From NCBI GenBank assembly GCA_937921695.1, contig CAKZTZ010000007.1, positions 1-49,718 of the forward strand: a stretch of DNA of 49,718 bases. Direction: 5' to 3'. The notes beneath the pieces are model-generated. The model was given only the letters and a program-made list of their open reading frames with translations, was not told the DNA's origin and ran no database searches. Positions 24,919-32,751 of the stretch are shown piece after piece (position 1 is the first letter of the stretch; each line of letters begins with the position of its first letter). A program made the translations under genes and the position numbers. This stretch comes from an uncultured Sulfolobales archaeon. GTDB lineage: Archaea > Thermoproteota > Thermoprotei_A > Sulfolobales > Acidilobaceae.

Positions 24919-25446
24919 CTATCCTCCTCTCCTTAGATACCAGCCTAGGTCTTTCAATGGCTTCACAGCTCTAACCCCCTCTTCCACCACGCCCTTCCCC
25001 CACCCTAGGGGTTCTCCTTGTTTGTTCACGACTACTGTCACCCCTTCATGCCATTCAATTATGTTCTCTTGTTTTACTGCTCTCCTGTATAGGAATCGTT
25101 TTTCCCCTTCGTCATCTAACTTTATACACTTTATTTTCCTATTACAGTCTAGAGCTAGTTTCCTTGCGAGCGGCAGTCCAGGTTTAAACCTGCCTTTCTC
25201 AATATACCCTAGGTATAGGCCTGCAGAGTAGTGTGTCTGAAAGTGTTTTAGGAGTTCTCTCACCCCTTCAGGGACGCTGAACACATCTATGTACCTTGCT
25301 TTAGGAGTCTCCAGGGCCATGAGGTTTTCAGGGGGCTCCTCCAGATTTGTCCCCAGCTTTTTCATGAACTCCTCTATTACCCTAAACTCTGTAGGCTTTA
25401 AAGGCCTCAAGTGGGGGTTTACTTTCCGCTTTTTACGAGCTTGCAT
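24919..25446 (-). CDS. Nip7-like PUA-domain ribosome biogenesis protein
   Basis: About 175 residues. The N-terminus LRPLKPTEFRVIEEFMKKLG matches the Nip7 pre-PUA opening. The C-terminal half SAGLYLGYIEKGRF, KRFLYRRAV, VTVVVNKQGEPLGWGKG and GWYLRR follows the Nip7 PUA pattern. In eukaryotes Nip7 binds RNA and is needed for large-subunit assembly. The start ATG 25446 lies inside the end of the m5C methyltransferase gene (28-base overlap), so the two are co-translated. That is notable because the eukaryotic counterparts Nop2 and Nip7 act in the same pathway. Confidence 0.75.
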   Translation of the reverse strand: MQARKKRKVNPHLRPLKPTEFRVIEEFMKKLGTNLEEPPENLMALETPKARYIDVFSVPEGVRELLKHFQTHYSAGLYLGYIEKGRFKPGLPLARKLALDCNRKIKCIKLDDEGEKRFLYRRAVKQENIIEWHEGVTVVVNKQGEPLGWGKGVVEEGVRAVKPLKDLGWYLRRGG

Positions 25447-26411
25447 ATGAAGAACCCCTCAGTTCCATGTATGTGGGGCCAGAGCCTCGAGCACCCCGCT
25501 ACTCCCCAGTTAAACTCTACCCCTCTATAAGCTGCAACCCCGGGCGATAAGCCTTCCATCCTGGGGCTTTCTACGCGGATGTCGCTCTTAGACTCTAATA
25601 GTTTATGGATAACGTATTCCCCTTCTTCAACTGCTGTAGAGCAGGCGGCATAAACTATTACTCCCCCCTCCTCGACTAGATTGTAAGCCTTCTCTAGGAG
25701 GCTGACTTGTAGTTCGTGGATCCTCTTGAGATCTTCTAGTTTACCTTTAAGCTTCCTACCTGGATCCTTCCTTATAATCCCCTCCCCCGAGCTTGGAGCG
25801 TCCAGGAGGACTCTGTCGGCTTTAAGAGTCTCGGGTAAAAGCCTAGCATCCATTTTAACCGCTAGGTAGCTCGTGAACCCCATCCTCTGCATGTGGGATC
25901 TCAAGGCTTTAAGCCTCCTACTTGAAACATCGACAGCTAAAATCCTAGCCTTATCCCTTGTGAGCTGGAGTACCTGTGTAGCTTTACCGCCGGGGGCTGC
26001 AGCCATGTCTATTATGAACTCTCCAGGCTTAGGGTCTAGAACGTAAACCACCACCATAGAGCCGGGGTCTTGAACATAATAGTATCCCATTAGATACTCG
26101 TGGGTAGCACCTATGGGTAAAGGCTGCTCTAAAACCTCGAAGCCGTGGGGGGCTAAAGGTATCCCTCTAAGCCTAAACCCCTTACCTTCAAGCCTAGCCT
26201 TCAAGACCCCGCAATCTATAAGGTAATCGTTACACCTAATAGTCTCGGGGAGGGGGTTCTCGTTAGCCTCTAAAAGCCTCCAAGCCCCCTCTAATCCTAA
26301 AACTTCCACATACCTATAAACTATGCTGGGCTCGTAGCCGAACTTTTCGGAAAGTTCTAAGACCTCCCTAGTGTACTTGTAGTCCGCAAACACGATACTA
26401 TCTAGGTTCAA
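25419..26411 (-). CDS. RNA cytosine-C5 methyltransferase, NSUN/Nop2 family, motif IV Cys replaced
   Basis: A 330-residue protein. Motif I is DMAAAPGGKATQ (135-146), then AVDVSSRRL. Motif IV reads LDAPSSGEG (203-211), with Ser207 (codon AGC) where family members have Cys. Motif VI reads VYAACSTAVEEGE, with the catalytic nucleophile Cys257 in place. The N-terminal 100 residues are RNA-binding in this family. It makes m5C in rRNA or tRNA. The motif IV Cys is thought to help release the RNA after methylation, so its loss is odd. The start is TTG 26411. It is followed by the overlapping Nip7-like gene and is divergent from pyrG. Confidence 0.88.
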   Translation of the reverse strand: MNLDSIVFADYKYTREVLELSEKFGYEPSIVYRYVEVLGLEGAWRLLEANENPLPETIRCNDYLIDCGVLKARLEGKGFRLRGIPLAPHGFEVLEQPLPIGATHEYLMGYYYVQDPGSMVVVYVLDPKPGEFIIDMAAAPGGKATQVLQLTRDKARILAVDVSSRRLKALRSHMQRMGFTSYLAVKMDARLLPETLKADRVLLDAPSSGEGIIRKDPGRKLKGKLEDLKRIHELQVSLLEKAYNLVEEGGVIVYAACSTAVEEGEYVIHKLLESKSDIRVESPRMEGLSPGVAAYRGVEFNWGVAGCSRLWPHIHGTEGFFICKLVKSGK

Positions 26412-26564
26412 ACGAGCCCCATAAAACTATTAGAGTGTCCGACCTTAACTCTCTTACTTCCCCGCACAGCCCCTCCCAGGCTGTTTAGCGGTGTTTTCAG
26501 CTCTATGTTTCTCCTAGGATACTAGTTTGGAGTGCCTTACACTGTTCCTCTAGTATTTTCAGGG

Positions 26565-26612
26565 TTTATTTTTATTAACCTTTACGCCTACCTAGATTTA
26601 ATGTGGGCTTGA
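26565..26612 (+). promoter_or_regulatory. pyrG promoter with ATGTGGGCTTGA micro-ORF
   Basis: TTTATTTTTATTAA (26565-26578) is the likely TATA region. ATGTGGGCTTGA (26601-26612) lies where transcription should start and reads Met-Trp-Ala-stop, directly abutting and in frame with the pyrG ATG at 26613. The same 12-mer, with A or G at position 11, occurs at two other predicted starts. Confidence 0.5.
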
Positions 26613-28220
26613 ATGGTTAAGTACATCTTCGTCACTGGAGGCGTATTATCCAGCGTTGGTAAGGGGATAGTTGCTGCGAGTGTGGGTCTTCTACTTTCTT
26701 CTAGGGGTTATAGTGTGGGGGCTGTTAAGATAGACCCTTACATTAACGTTGACGCCGGCACTATGAACCCCTATGCTCACGGCGAGGTTTTCGTCACAGA
26801 GGATGGGGGCGAGACCGACCTAGACTTAGGGCATTATGAGAGGTTCCTCGACATTAACTTGACTAAGAAACATAATATAACGACGGGCCAGATATACTTG
26901 AGTGTTATAACTAAGGAGAGGAAGGGCGAATACCTAGGCCAGACAGTCCAGGTTATACCCCACATTACAGATGAGATTAAAGGGAGGTTGAGGGAGCTCG
27001 CTAGGGAGACTAGCGTAGACATATTGTTGGTTGAGATAGGCGGGACGGTGGGGGACATAGAGGGGCTCCCCTTCCTTGAAGCTTCAAGGCAGATGAGGCT
27101 CGAAGAGGGTGAAAACTCCACCCTCTTCATACACGTAGCTTTAGTCCCGGAACTCACTGTTACGGGAGAACAGAAGACTAAGCCCGTCCAGCACAGCGTC
27201 CAAGAGCTTAGGAGGATAGGTATACAGCCTGACATTATAGTAGTGAGGTCTAGGAAGCCCCTAGAGCCTGAAGCTAGGCGTAAAATAGCGCTGCACGCAA
27301 CACTACCTCCAAACGCTGTTTTCAGCGACTACGATGTCGACGTCATATACAGGATCCCCCTAATACTTGAAGAGCAGGGTCTAGGGGGTCTTGTAGTGAG
27401 GAAACTTTCACTTGAAGACAATAAACCTAACCTTGAAGAGTGGGGGTCTTTCGTAGAGAAGCTCGCGAACGCTAGTAGGCCTGTGAAGATAGCCATGATA
27501 GGTAAATATACTAGGCTCAAAGACAGTTATATAAGCATAGTTGAAGCCCTGAAACATGCGGGAGCACACCTAGGGTTAAAACCGGAACTCCTATGGATAG
27601 AAGCTTCAGACATAGAAGACGGTAAAGTCAGCGTAGAAAAACTCTCCGAAGCAGATGGGGCACTAATACTCCCAGGATTCGGGAGGAGGGGGGTTGAAGG
27701 TAAAATCGAAGCAATAAAATACCTGAGAGAAAACAAGATACCAACACTAGGAATATGCTTCGGCCTCCAACTAACAGTAGTAGAAGCAGCCAGAAACCTA
27801 CTAGGCCTGGAAAAAGCACATACAACAGAAGTAGACCCGCAAACCCCACACCCAGTAGTAGACCTCCTACCAGAACAGAAGAACATAAACCAGCTAGGCG
27901 GCACAATGAGGCTAGGAGCAAGCCCAATAATACTAAGCAAAGGAAGCACAGCAATAAACCTCTACAAAACAGAAGTAATAACAGAGAGACACAGACACAG
28001 ATACGAGATCAACCTTAAATACGCGGACAAACTAGAAAACGCAGGCCTAAAAATCTCGGGAACAAGCCCCAACGGACTCATAGAAATAATGGAATACGAC
28101 AAGAAAACACACCCATTCTACCTAGGAACACAACCACACCCAGAATTCAAAAGCAGACCACTAAAACCCAGCCCACCATTCACAGGACTACTAGCAACTG
28201 CCGCCGGAGCTCTGCTGTAG
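26613..28220 (+). CDS. pyrG: CTP synthase
   Basis: Makes CTP from UTP, ATP and glutamine. The N-terminal amidoligase domain starts [16 protein letters not shown] and has [19 protein letters not shown] and the H-rich [11 protein letters not shown]. The C-terminal class I glutaminase domain has [14 protein letters not shown], the nucleophile in [12 protein letters not shown] and the His/Glu pair in TQPHPEF. At 535 residues it is full length. The first part of the gene is strongly G/T-rich and the last third A/C-rich at synonymous positions. The product is the last step of pyrimidine nucleotide synthesis. Confidence 0.97.
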   Translation: MVKYIFVTGGVLSSVGKGIVAASVGLLLSSRGYSVGAVKIDPYINVDAGTMNPYAHGEVFVTEDGGETDLDLGHYERFLDINLTKKHNITTGQIYLSVITKERKGEYLGQTVQVIPHITDEIKGRLRELARETSVDILLVEIGGTVGDIEGLPFLEASRQMRLEEGENSTLFIHVALVPELTVTGEQKTKPVQHSVQELRRIGIQPDIIVVRSRKPLEPEARRKIALHATLPPNAVFSDYDVDVIYRIPLILEEQGLGGLVVRKLSLEDNKPNLEEWGSFVEKLANASRPVKIAMIGKYTRLKDSYISIVEALKHAGAHLGLKPELLWIEASDIEDGKVSVEKLSEADGALILPGFGRRGVEGKIEAIKYLRENKIPTLGICFGLQLTVVEAARNLLGLEKAHTTEVDPQTPHPVVDLLPEQKNINQLGGTMRLGASPIILSKGSTAINLYKTEVITERHRHRYEINLKYADKLENAGLKISGTSPNGLIEIMEYDKKTHPFYLGTQPHPEFKSRPLKPSPPFTGLLATAAGALL

Positions 28221-28280
28221 CAATTTTCATACTTCTTTTCAACGTCACATCACACATCTAAAGTTTGGGCTCCCGCTATC

Positions 28281-28454
28281 ATGCTCGAGAGGGCTTTAGC
28301 TATTATTAGAGCTGTTAAAACTCTCACTGTTTTCCCCATACATGTTTCTATTATCTCTCTAGGGCTTATTCGGGGGATGCTTAGGTTTTCCACTCTTTCC
28401 TGTGTTTGTGTGATTATTTATGGTATTATTGGTATTACTTATGACATACAGTAA
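28281..28454 (+). CDS. Candidate small hydrophobic protein (57 residues)
   Basis: An open frame from ATG 28281 to TAA 28454 downstream of pyrG. The C-terminal half (SCVCVIIYGIIGIT) is hydrophobic enough for one membrane helix; the N-terminal part LERALAIIRAVKTL is amphipathic. There is no clear ribosome site or recognised family, so it could be chance. It is the only coding candidate in the 300 bases between pyrG and the ArsR-like gene. Confidence 0.2.
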   Translation: MLERALAIIRAVKTLTVFPIHVSIISLGLIRGMLRFSTLSCVCVIIYGIIGITYDIQ

Positions 28455-28520
28455 TATCTTTAATGAATTTTTGATGTGAGGGCGTGCTGTAAAGAATGGA
28501 TGGTTGGGGGTAATTTTATT

Positions 28521-28892
28521 TTATGTTTTTTCTTCTTCTGTTTTATCTTTTTTTAGCATTATGATTAGGGCGTCTATTCTTAGTTCTACGAATTTCTTTA
28601 TGCCTCTTTCTCCGGGCTGGTATATGCTGGATACTAGGCCGACTTCTTCTAGTCTTCTTATTTGGCTGCTCACGTTTGCTTTGCTTTGTCTTATTTCTCT
28701 GGCTATGAAGTCTAGGTCTTTTGGCCCGCTTGCTAGGAGTTCTATGATTTTTGCTCTTGTTTCATTGGCTAGTGCTGAGGCTACTCTGGCTATAGGCTTG
28801 GATCCTGAGACGTACATTAGGTTTTCTCTTTCGACGACGCCTTCTTTTCCTTTCATGACTTCTTTGAATTCGCTAAATATTTTTGATGACAT
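28521..28892 (-). CDS. ArsR-like winged helix-turn-helix regulator
   Basis: A 123-residue protein. Residues 35-105 form a winged helix: RVASALANETRAKIIELLA, then DLDFIAREIRQSKANVSSQIRRLEEVGLV and a wing YQPGERGIKKFVEL. This is the ArsR/HTH_20 pattern. No metal-binding Cys pair is present, so it is probably not an arsenic or metal sensor. The long leader upstream contains the ATGTGGGCTTAA motif, and the gene shares a divergent promoter region with the DUF460 gene, a possible target. Confidence 0.8.
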   Translation of the reverse strand: MSSKIFSEFKEVMKGKEGVVERENLMYVSGSKPIARVASALANETRAKIIELLASGPKDLDFIAREIRQSKANVSSQIRRLEEVGLVSSIYQPGERGIKKFVELRIDALIIMLKKDKTEEEKT

Positions 28893-28995
28893 CTTCAGTG
28901 TCCCCCTATGGATATTTATAGTGCTTTGAAACTTAAATTTTTTAGCCTACTTTTTTACAAGTTAAAGCTCAATAGTTTAGGGAAGTTTAAGCACT

Positions 28996-29053
28996 TTAAG
29001 CCCACATACCCCCTTAATTAAAATATTTTAATGCCTGGGGCTACCATTATAAT
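28996..29053. promoter_or_regulatory. Divergent promoter with palindromic TATA region and two start motifs
   Basis: The A/T-rich aattaaaatattttaat around 29016-29032 can serve both directions. On the minus strand ATGTGGGCTTAA occupies 29007 down to 28996, heading the leader of the ArsR-like gene. On the plus strand ATGTGGACTTGG begins at 29052, about 26 bases from the TATA centre. The DUF460 gene would then be read from a nearly leaderless transcript starting at GTG 29054. Confidence 0.55.
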
Positions 29054-31075
29054 GTGGACTTGGCTCTCACCAGCCTTGGGGGTGTCTTTGTTACGGGGTT
29101 TAAACGTGATATAATATGCTCCGGGGTTGACTTGGAGTCAGGGTTCCCCGGGGGTTCTCCGAGGTATTCTATGGTAGTCGTGGAGGGTAATGGTTCCCTC
29201 GTGTATAAAGGTGAGGGTTTAACTCTCTCAAGGCTCCTCAGGATCTTATGGGATTATAGGCCTGATAAGCTGGGTTTAGATAACGTTTTCGAGCTCGCGG
29301 AGGATGAGAGGAGGCTTTTGAAAATACTCTCCCTCATGCCTCCCAGACTTGAAGTTGTTCAAGTGACTCTCATAGATGGGGTCTTCCTCGATGTTAGGGA
29401 GGTGGCTAGGAGGGCTGGGCTTGTCGAAGAATACTCTAAAATGGCCCCCCTCAAGACTGCTCACATTGCTGCCCTCCTAGCTTGCTCGGGCTATGGTGCG
29501 AGTGTTAGGAGTGTAGAGGAGAGGACTATAGTTCAGGTTTCGAGGCTCCGCTCCCCCTCTAGTGGTGGGTGGAGCCAGCAGAGGTATCAGAGGAGGGTTA
29601 GGGCTCTCGTTCAGAGTGCCGCTTCAAGTATTAGGGAGGCTCTTGACAAGGCTGGGCTTGACTACGATTATTTCTATAGGGAGAGTAAGGGTGGGCTTGA
29701 GTCAGCTGTTTTCACTGTTTATGCTCCTCCGAGCTCTCTAGAGGGTCTCATAGAGGAGGTTGAGGGGCCAGACTATGTTGTTAAGGTTAAACCCATATAT
29801 AGGAGTAAGCTTTTAATAGCGAAACCCCAAGATGTAACATCTAAGCCTGTCATAGTAGGCTTAGACCCCGGGGCTAATACTGGCATAGCCGTAGTAGACT
29901 TAGAAGGCAGAGTGCTCCACGTGACGAGCGGTAGAAACCTAGATAGGGGGTCTATACTCGACATAATCTCAGGATATGGGAAGCCCGTGATAATAGCTGT
30001 GGATGTGAGCGAGCCCCCGGAAACTGTGAGGAAGCTTGCAGCACAGCTTGGAGCCTCCATATATACGCCCCCGAGAGATATGAGCACTCTAGAGAAGAGA
30101 GATATTATAGAGGAGATCATAGGGGAAGTTAAACCCGAGAATAACCATGAAAGGGACGCCCTAGCAGCAGCTTATAAAGCATATGTGAGCTTGAAGAATA
30201 AACTCCAACAAATAGACAGCCAGCTAGAAGACTTAGAGCCAACTATAGACAAAGATGAGGTCAAAAAATGGGTCATAAGAGGGCTGACAATGGCGGAAGC
30301 CCTAGAGAAAGCCCTAGAGAGAGCCTTAGAAGAAGCGACAACAATAGTAAAAAGAGAACCTGAGAAGAGGAAAGCTCGAGAAGAAGCCCCCCAAATATCA
30401 GAGTATGTTAGGGAAATAGAGTTCCTGAAAGCACAAAAAGAAGCCCTAGAAGCTAAGATAAGGACACTAGAAGAGTCTATAAGAGAATGGGAGAAGAGAT
30501 TCAGAGAACTCCAGCAAAACATAAAAGCGGAAGCATTGAGAGATATGGAAATAGAAAAACTCAGAAACAGGATAAGAGACCTTGAAAAACTAGTAGAAGA
30601 ACAGAAACTAGAAAAAGAATCCCTAGTAGGGAAACTAGAAGAGTCGCACAAAATACTAAAAGCCCTAGCAAAAGGGGAACTATTAGCCGTCAGGAAATTG
30701 AAAACACTCACAACAAAAGCCTTAAAGAAAAGCGAAGAAACAATAGGCCCCATAAGACAAGGAGAACTAATACATGTAGAAAACCCGGGAATATTCGAGG
30801 GAGAAGCGGTAAACATGATCAAACAAGCCGGCGTAAAAGCAGTAATCACAGAAAGTGTTGAAACACCCCTAGTTCCACTCAGAAACATTATGATCCCAGT
30901 GTTAAAACTAGGAAACTACAAACACATAACACTAGAAGACATAACACTAATAGACTCTAAAATCCTCGAAGACGCGGAAGAAGAAAAGAAGAATCTGGAG
31001 AAAACAAGACCACCCCCAGACATAGAAAAGATCATCAGAGAATATAGGGCTAAGAGAATGCTCCAAAGACCCTGA
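29054..31075 (+). CDS. DUF460 archaeal protein: RNase H-like domain plus coiled coil
   Basis: A 673-residue protein matching the archaeal DUF460 layout. Residues of about 1-260 form the N-terminal domain. Residues 265-375 have an RNase H-like fold beginning VIVGLDPGANTGIAVVDL and ending NNHERDALAAAYKAY, with acidic residues in the right places for nucleic-acid cleavage or a related function. Residues 380-560 are a long charged coiled coil. Residues 570-650 form a small C-terminal domain (GELIHVENPGIFEGEA). The function is unknown; a role in RNA or DNA processing is inference. GTG 29054 lies within ATGTGG. Confidence 0.85.
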   Translation: MDLALTSLGGVFVTGFKRDIICSGVDLESGFPGGSPRYSMVVVEGNGSLVYKGEGLTLSRLLRILWDYRPDKLGLDNVFELAEDERRLLKILSLMPPRLEVVQVTLIDGVFLDVREVARRAGLVEEYSKMAPLKTAHIAALLACSGYGASVRSVEERTIVQVSRLRSPSSGGWSQQRYQRRVRALVQSAASSIREALDKAGLDYDYFYRESKGGLESAVFTVYAPPSSLEGLIEEVEGPDYVVKVKPIYRSKLLIAKPQDVTSKPVIVGLDPGANTGIAVVDLEGRVLHVTSGRNLDRGSILDIISGYGKPVIIAVDVSEPPETVRKLAAQLGASIYTPPRDMSTLEKRDIIEEIIGEVKPENNHERDALAAAYKAYVSLKNKLQQIDSQLEDLEPTIDKDEVKKWVIRGLTMAEALEKALERALEEATTIVKREPEKRKAREEAPQISEYVREIEFLKAQKEALEAKIRTLEESIREWEKRFRELQQNIKAEALRDMEIEKLRNRIRDLEKLVEEQKLEKESLVGKLEESHKILKALAKGELLAVRKLKTLTTKALKKSEETIGPIRQGELIHVENPGIFEGEAVNMIKQAGVKAVITESVETPLVPLRNIMIPVLKLGNYKHITLEDITLIDSKILEDAEEEKKNLEKTRPPPDIEKIIREYRAKRMLQRP

Positions 31076-31111
31076 AATTACGGCTACTCTTAAAGAAAAG
31101 GCGTAAAAGTA

Positions 31112-31124
31112 TTATATAAATTTT
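31112..31124 (+). promoter_or_regulatory. TATA box for a leaderless FGGY kinase transcript
   Basis: TTATATAAATTTT is a strong archaeal TATA box. Its centre lies about 26 bases before 31142, so transcription should start at or next to GTG 31144. No ribosome site precedes that codon, consistent with leaderless translation. Confidence 0.55.
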
Positions 31125-31143
31125 AAGTTAAACTGTCATTATA

Positions 31144-32718
31144 GTGTGGTTTTCTGTGGGAGATGGGGGTTATATTCTAGCTGTAGATATAGGCACTTCA
31201 ACATTAAAGGCTGGCTTGGTTGATGTTTCCAACCTCAGTGTTAAGGTTAAGGTTTCTGAGAAGGCTTCATTTAGCGCTCCTAGGCATGGCTGGGCTGAGG
31301 TTGATCCTGAGGGTTTATGGGTTGAAGTATCTAAGCTAATCTCAGAAGTTGCCGGGCCTTATTATAGCCTTATTAGGGGCTTAACTGTTAGCGGGCACAT
31401 GGCTGGAGTTGTTCCCGTGGATAAGAGTGGGAGTCCTTTAAGGAACTTGATAATATGGCTTGATGAGAGGGCTGCCGGGTATCCTAGGGAGTTGTGGGGT
31501 GGACTCTTAAAGTTTAAAGGGTATAACTTGGCGAGGCTGATAGAGTTTCTCTTGATAACCGGTGGGGCTCCTAGCAGGACTGGTAAAGACCCCTTGTCGA
31601 AGATGGACTGGATCCGCTATAACGAGCCTGAAGTGTGGCGTAAGACTTTCAAAATCCTGGGGACTAACGGTTTTATAATCTTTAAACTCACGGGGAACTA
31701 TGTTACAAGCCCTGACGACGCTAGCCTCACATGGCTCCTAGATAAGGGGAACAGGTGGAGTTTAAGGCTCTTGAGGAAGTACGGTATACCTTTAGAGTTT
31801 CTCCCAGATATTTCCATGTCCACAGATATAGCGGGCTATGTGCTCGGCGACGTCTCGAAGGAGCTTAACGTGCCCCCGAATACTCCCGTAGTAGTGGGTT
31901 CTGGGGATTTAACTTCTGCAGCTGTAGGATCCGGGGCTGTTGGAGAGGGGGAACTCCACGTTTACATAGGAACAAGTAGCTGGGTTGCGGGTCACATTAG
32001 TAGGAGGAAAGTTGACTTACTACACTATATAGGCTCTATACCTAGCGCCATACCCGGTATGTACCTGCTAGTAGCTGAGCAGGAAATAGCTGGGGGGGCT
32101 CTCGACTATTTAATGAAACTATTCGGGCTTGAAGGAAGCTATAGCCTTGTTGAGGAGCTAGCTTCTAAGGCGGCTCCAGGCTCTAAAGGGCTTATATTCG
32201 CACCATGGCTTTACGGTGAAAGAGCCCCCATAGATGATCCTGAAGTCAGGGGGGTGTTACTGGGTTTAAGCCTAGACCATGGAAAAGGCGATGTCCTAAG
32301 AGCTGTAATGGAAGGTGTAGCGTTGAACATAAAATGGTCTCACATATACATGGAGAAGATCGTGGGGCCTAAAAATAGTGTCAACATTGTAGGGGGTGGG
32401 GCTAAAAGCAGTCTCTGGTGCCAGATAGTGGCGAGCGCCCTTAACAAGCTAGTTTATAGGGTCAGGGAGCCTGAAAACTCTACCCTAAGAGGCTCCGCTA
32501 TGATAGCCTTAGTGGCTCTCGGTATAGACCCGGATTTTAAGAGTGCAGCTTCAAAAGTAGCCATAGATAAAGAGTTTAAGCCTGATAAAAAACAAGCTGA
32601 AATCTACAGTAGCATGTTCAAGGAATATGTTAAAATATATGGTAAGCTTAAGGAAACATTCTATAAACTAGGTGGGTTAAGGAGGAGTTATGGTAGGTTG
32701 GGTGTTGAGCCCACCTAA
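31144..32718 (+). CDS. FGGY-family carbohydrate kinase (xylulokinase-like)
   Basis: A 524-residue two-domain sugar kinase of the actin/hexokinase fold. The phosphate-1 motif is ILAVDIGTSTLKAGLVD. Next come HGWAEVDPEGLW and LIIWLDERA. The adenosine-side GGGAKSSLWCQIVASAL (about residues 418-434) is a family signature. VYIGTSSWVAGH lies between. It phosphorylates a pentulose or related sugar at the expense of ATP; xylulokinase is the nearest guess, without proof. A fucose-isomerase-like gene occurs at 2249-3517, but distance prevents linking them. Confidence 0.85.
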   Translation: MWFSVGDGGYILAVDIGTSTLKAGLVDVSNLSVKVKVSEKASFSAPRHGWAEVDPEGLWVEVSKLISEVAGPYYSLIRGLTVSGHMAGVVPVDKSGSPLRNLIIWLDERAAGYPRELWGGLLKFKGYNLARLIEFLLITGGAPSRTGKDPLSKMDWIRYNEPEVWRKTFKILGTNGFIIFKLTGNYVTSPDDASLTWLLDKGNRWSLRLLRKYGIPLEFLPDISMSTDIAGYVLGDVSKELNVPPNTPVVVGSGDLTSAAVGSGAVGEGELHVYIGTSSWVAGHISRRKVDLLHYIGSIPSAIPGMYLLVAEQEIAGGALDYLMKLFGLEGSYSLVEELASKAAPGSKGLIFAPWLYGERAPIDDPEVRGVLLGLSLDHGKGDVLRAVMEGVALNIKWSHIYMEKIVGPKNSVNIVGGGAKSSLWCQIVASALNKLVYRVREPENSTLRGSAMIALVALGIDPDFKSAASKVAIDKEFKPDKKQAEIYSSMFKEYVKIYGKLKETFYKLGGLRRSYGRLGVEPT

Positions 32719-32751
32719 ACACTCTCTAACCTCTTCTAGCTTTTCCAGACC

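Noticed and set aside
27527-28018. Several long frames inside pyrG on both strands
   Set aside because: They are by-products of the A/C-rich 3' half of pyrG, which is a clear full-length CTP synthase.
30172-30888. 238-codon minus-strand frame inside the DUF460 gene
   Set aside because: Ser/Phe-rich antisense of the coiled-coil region; the sense protein is well supported.
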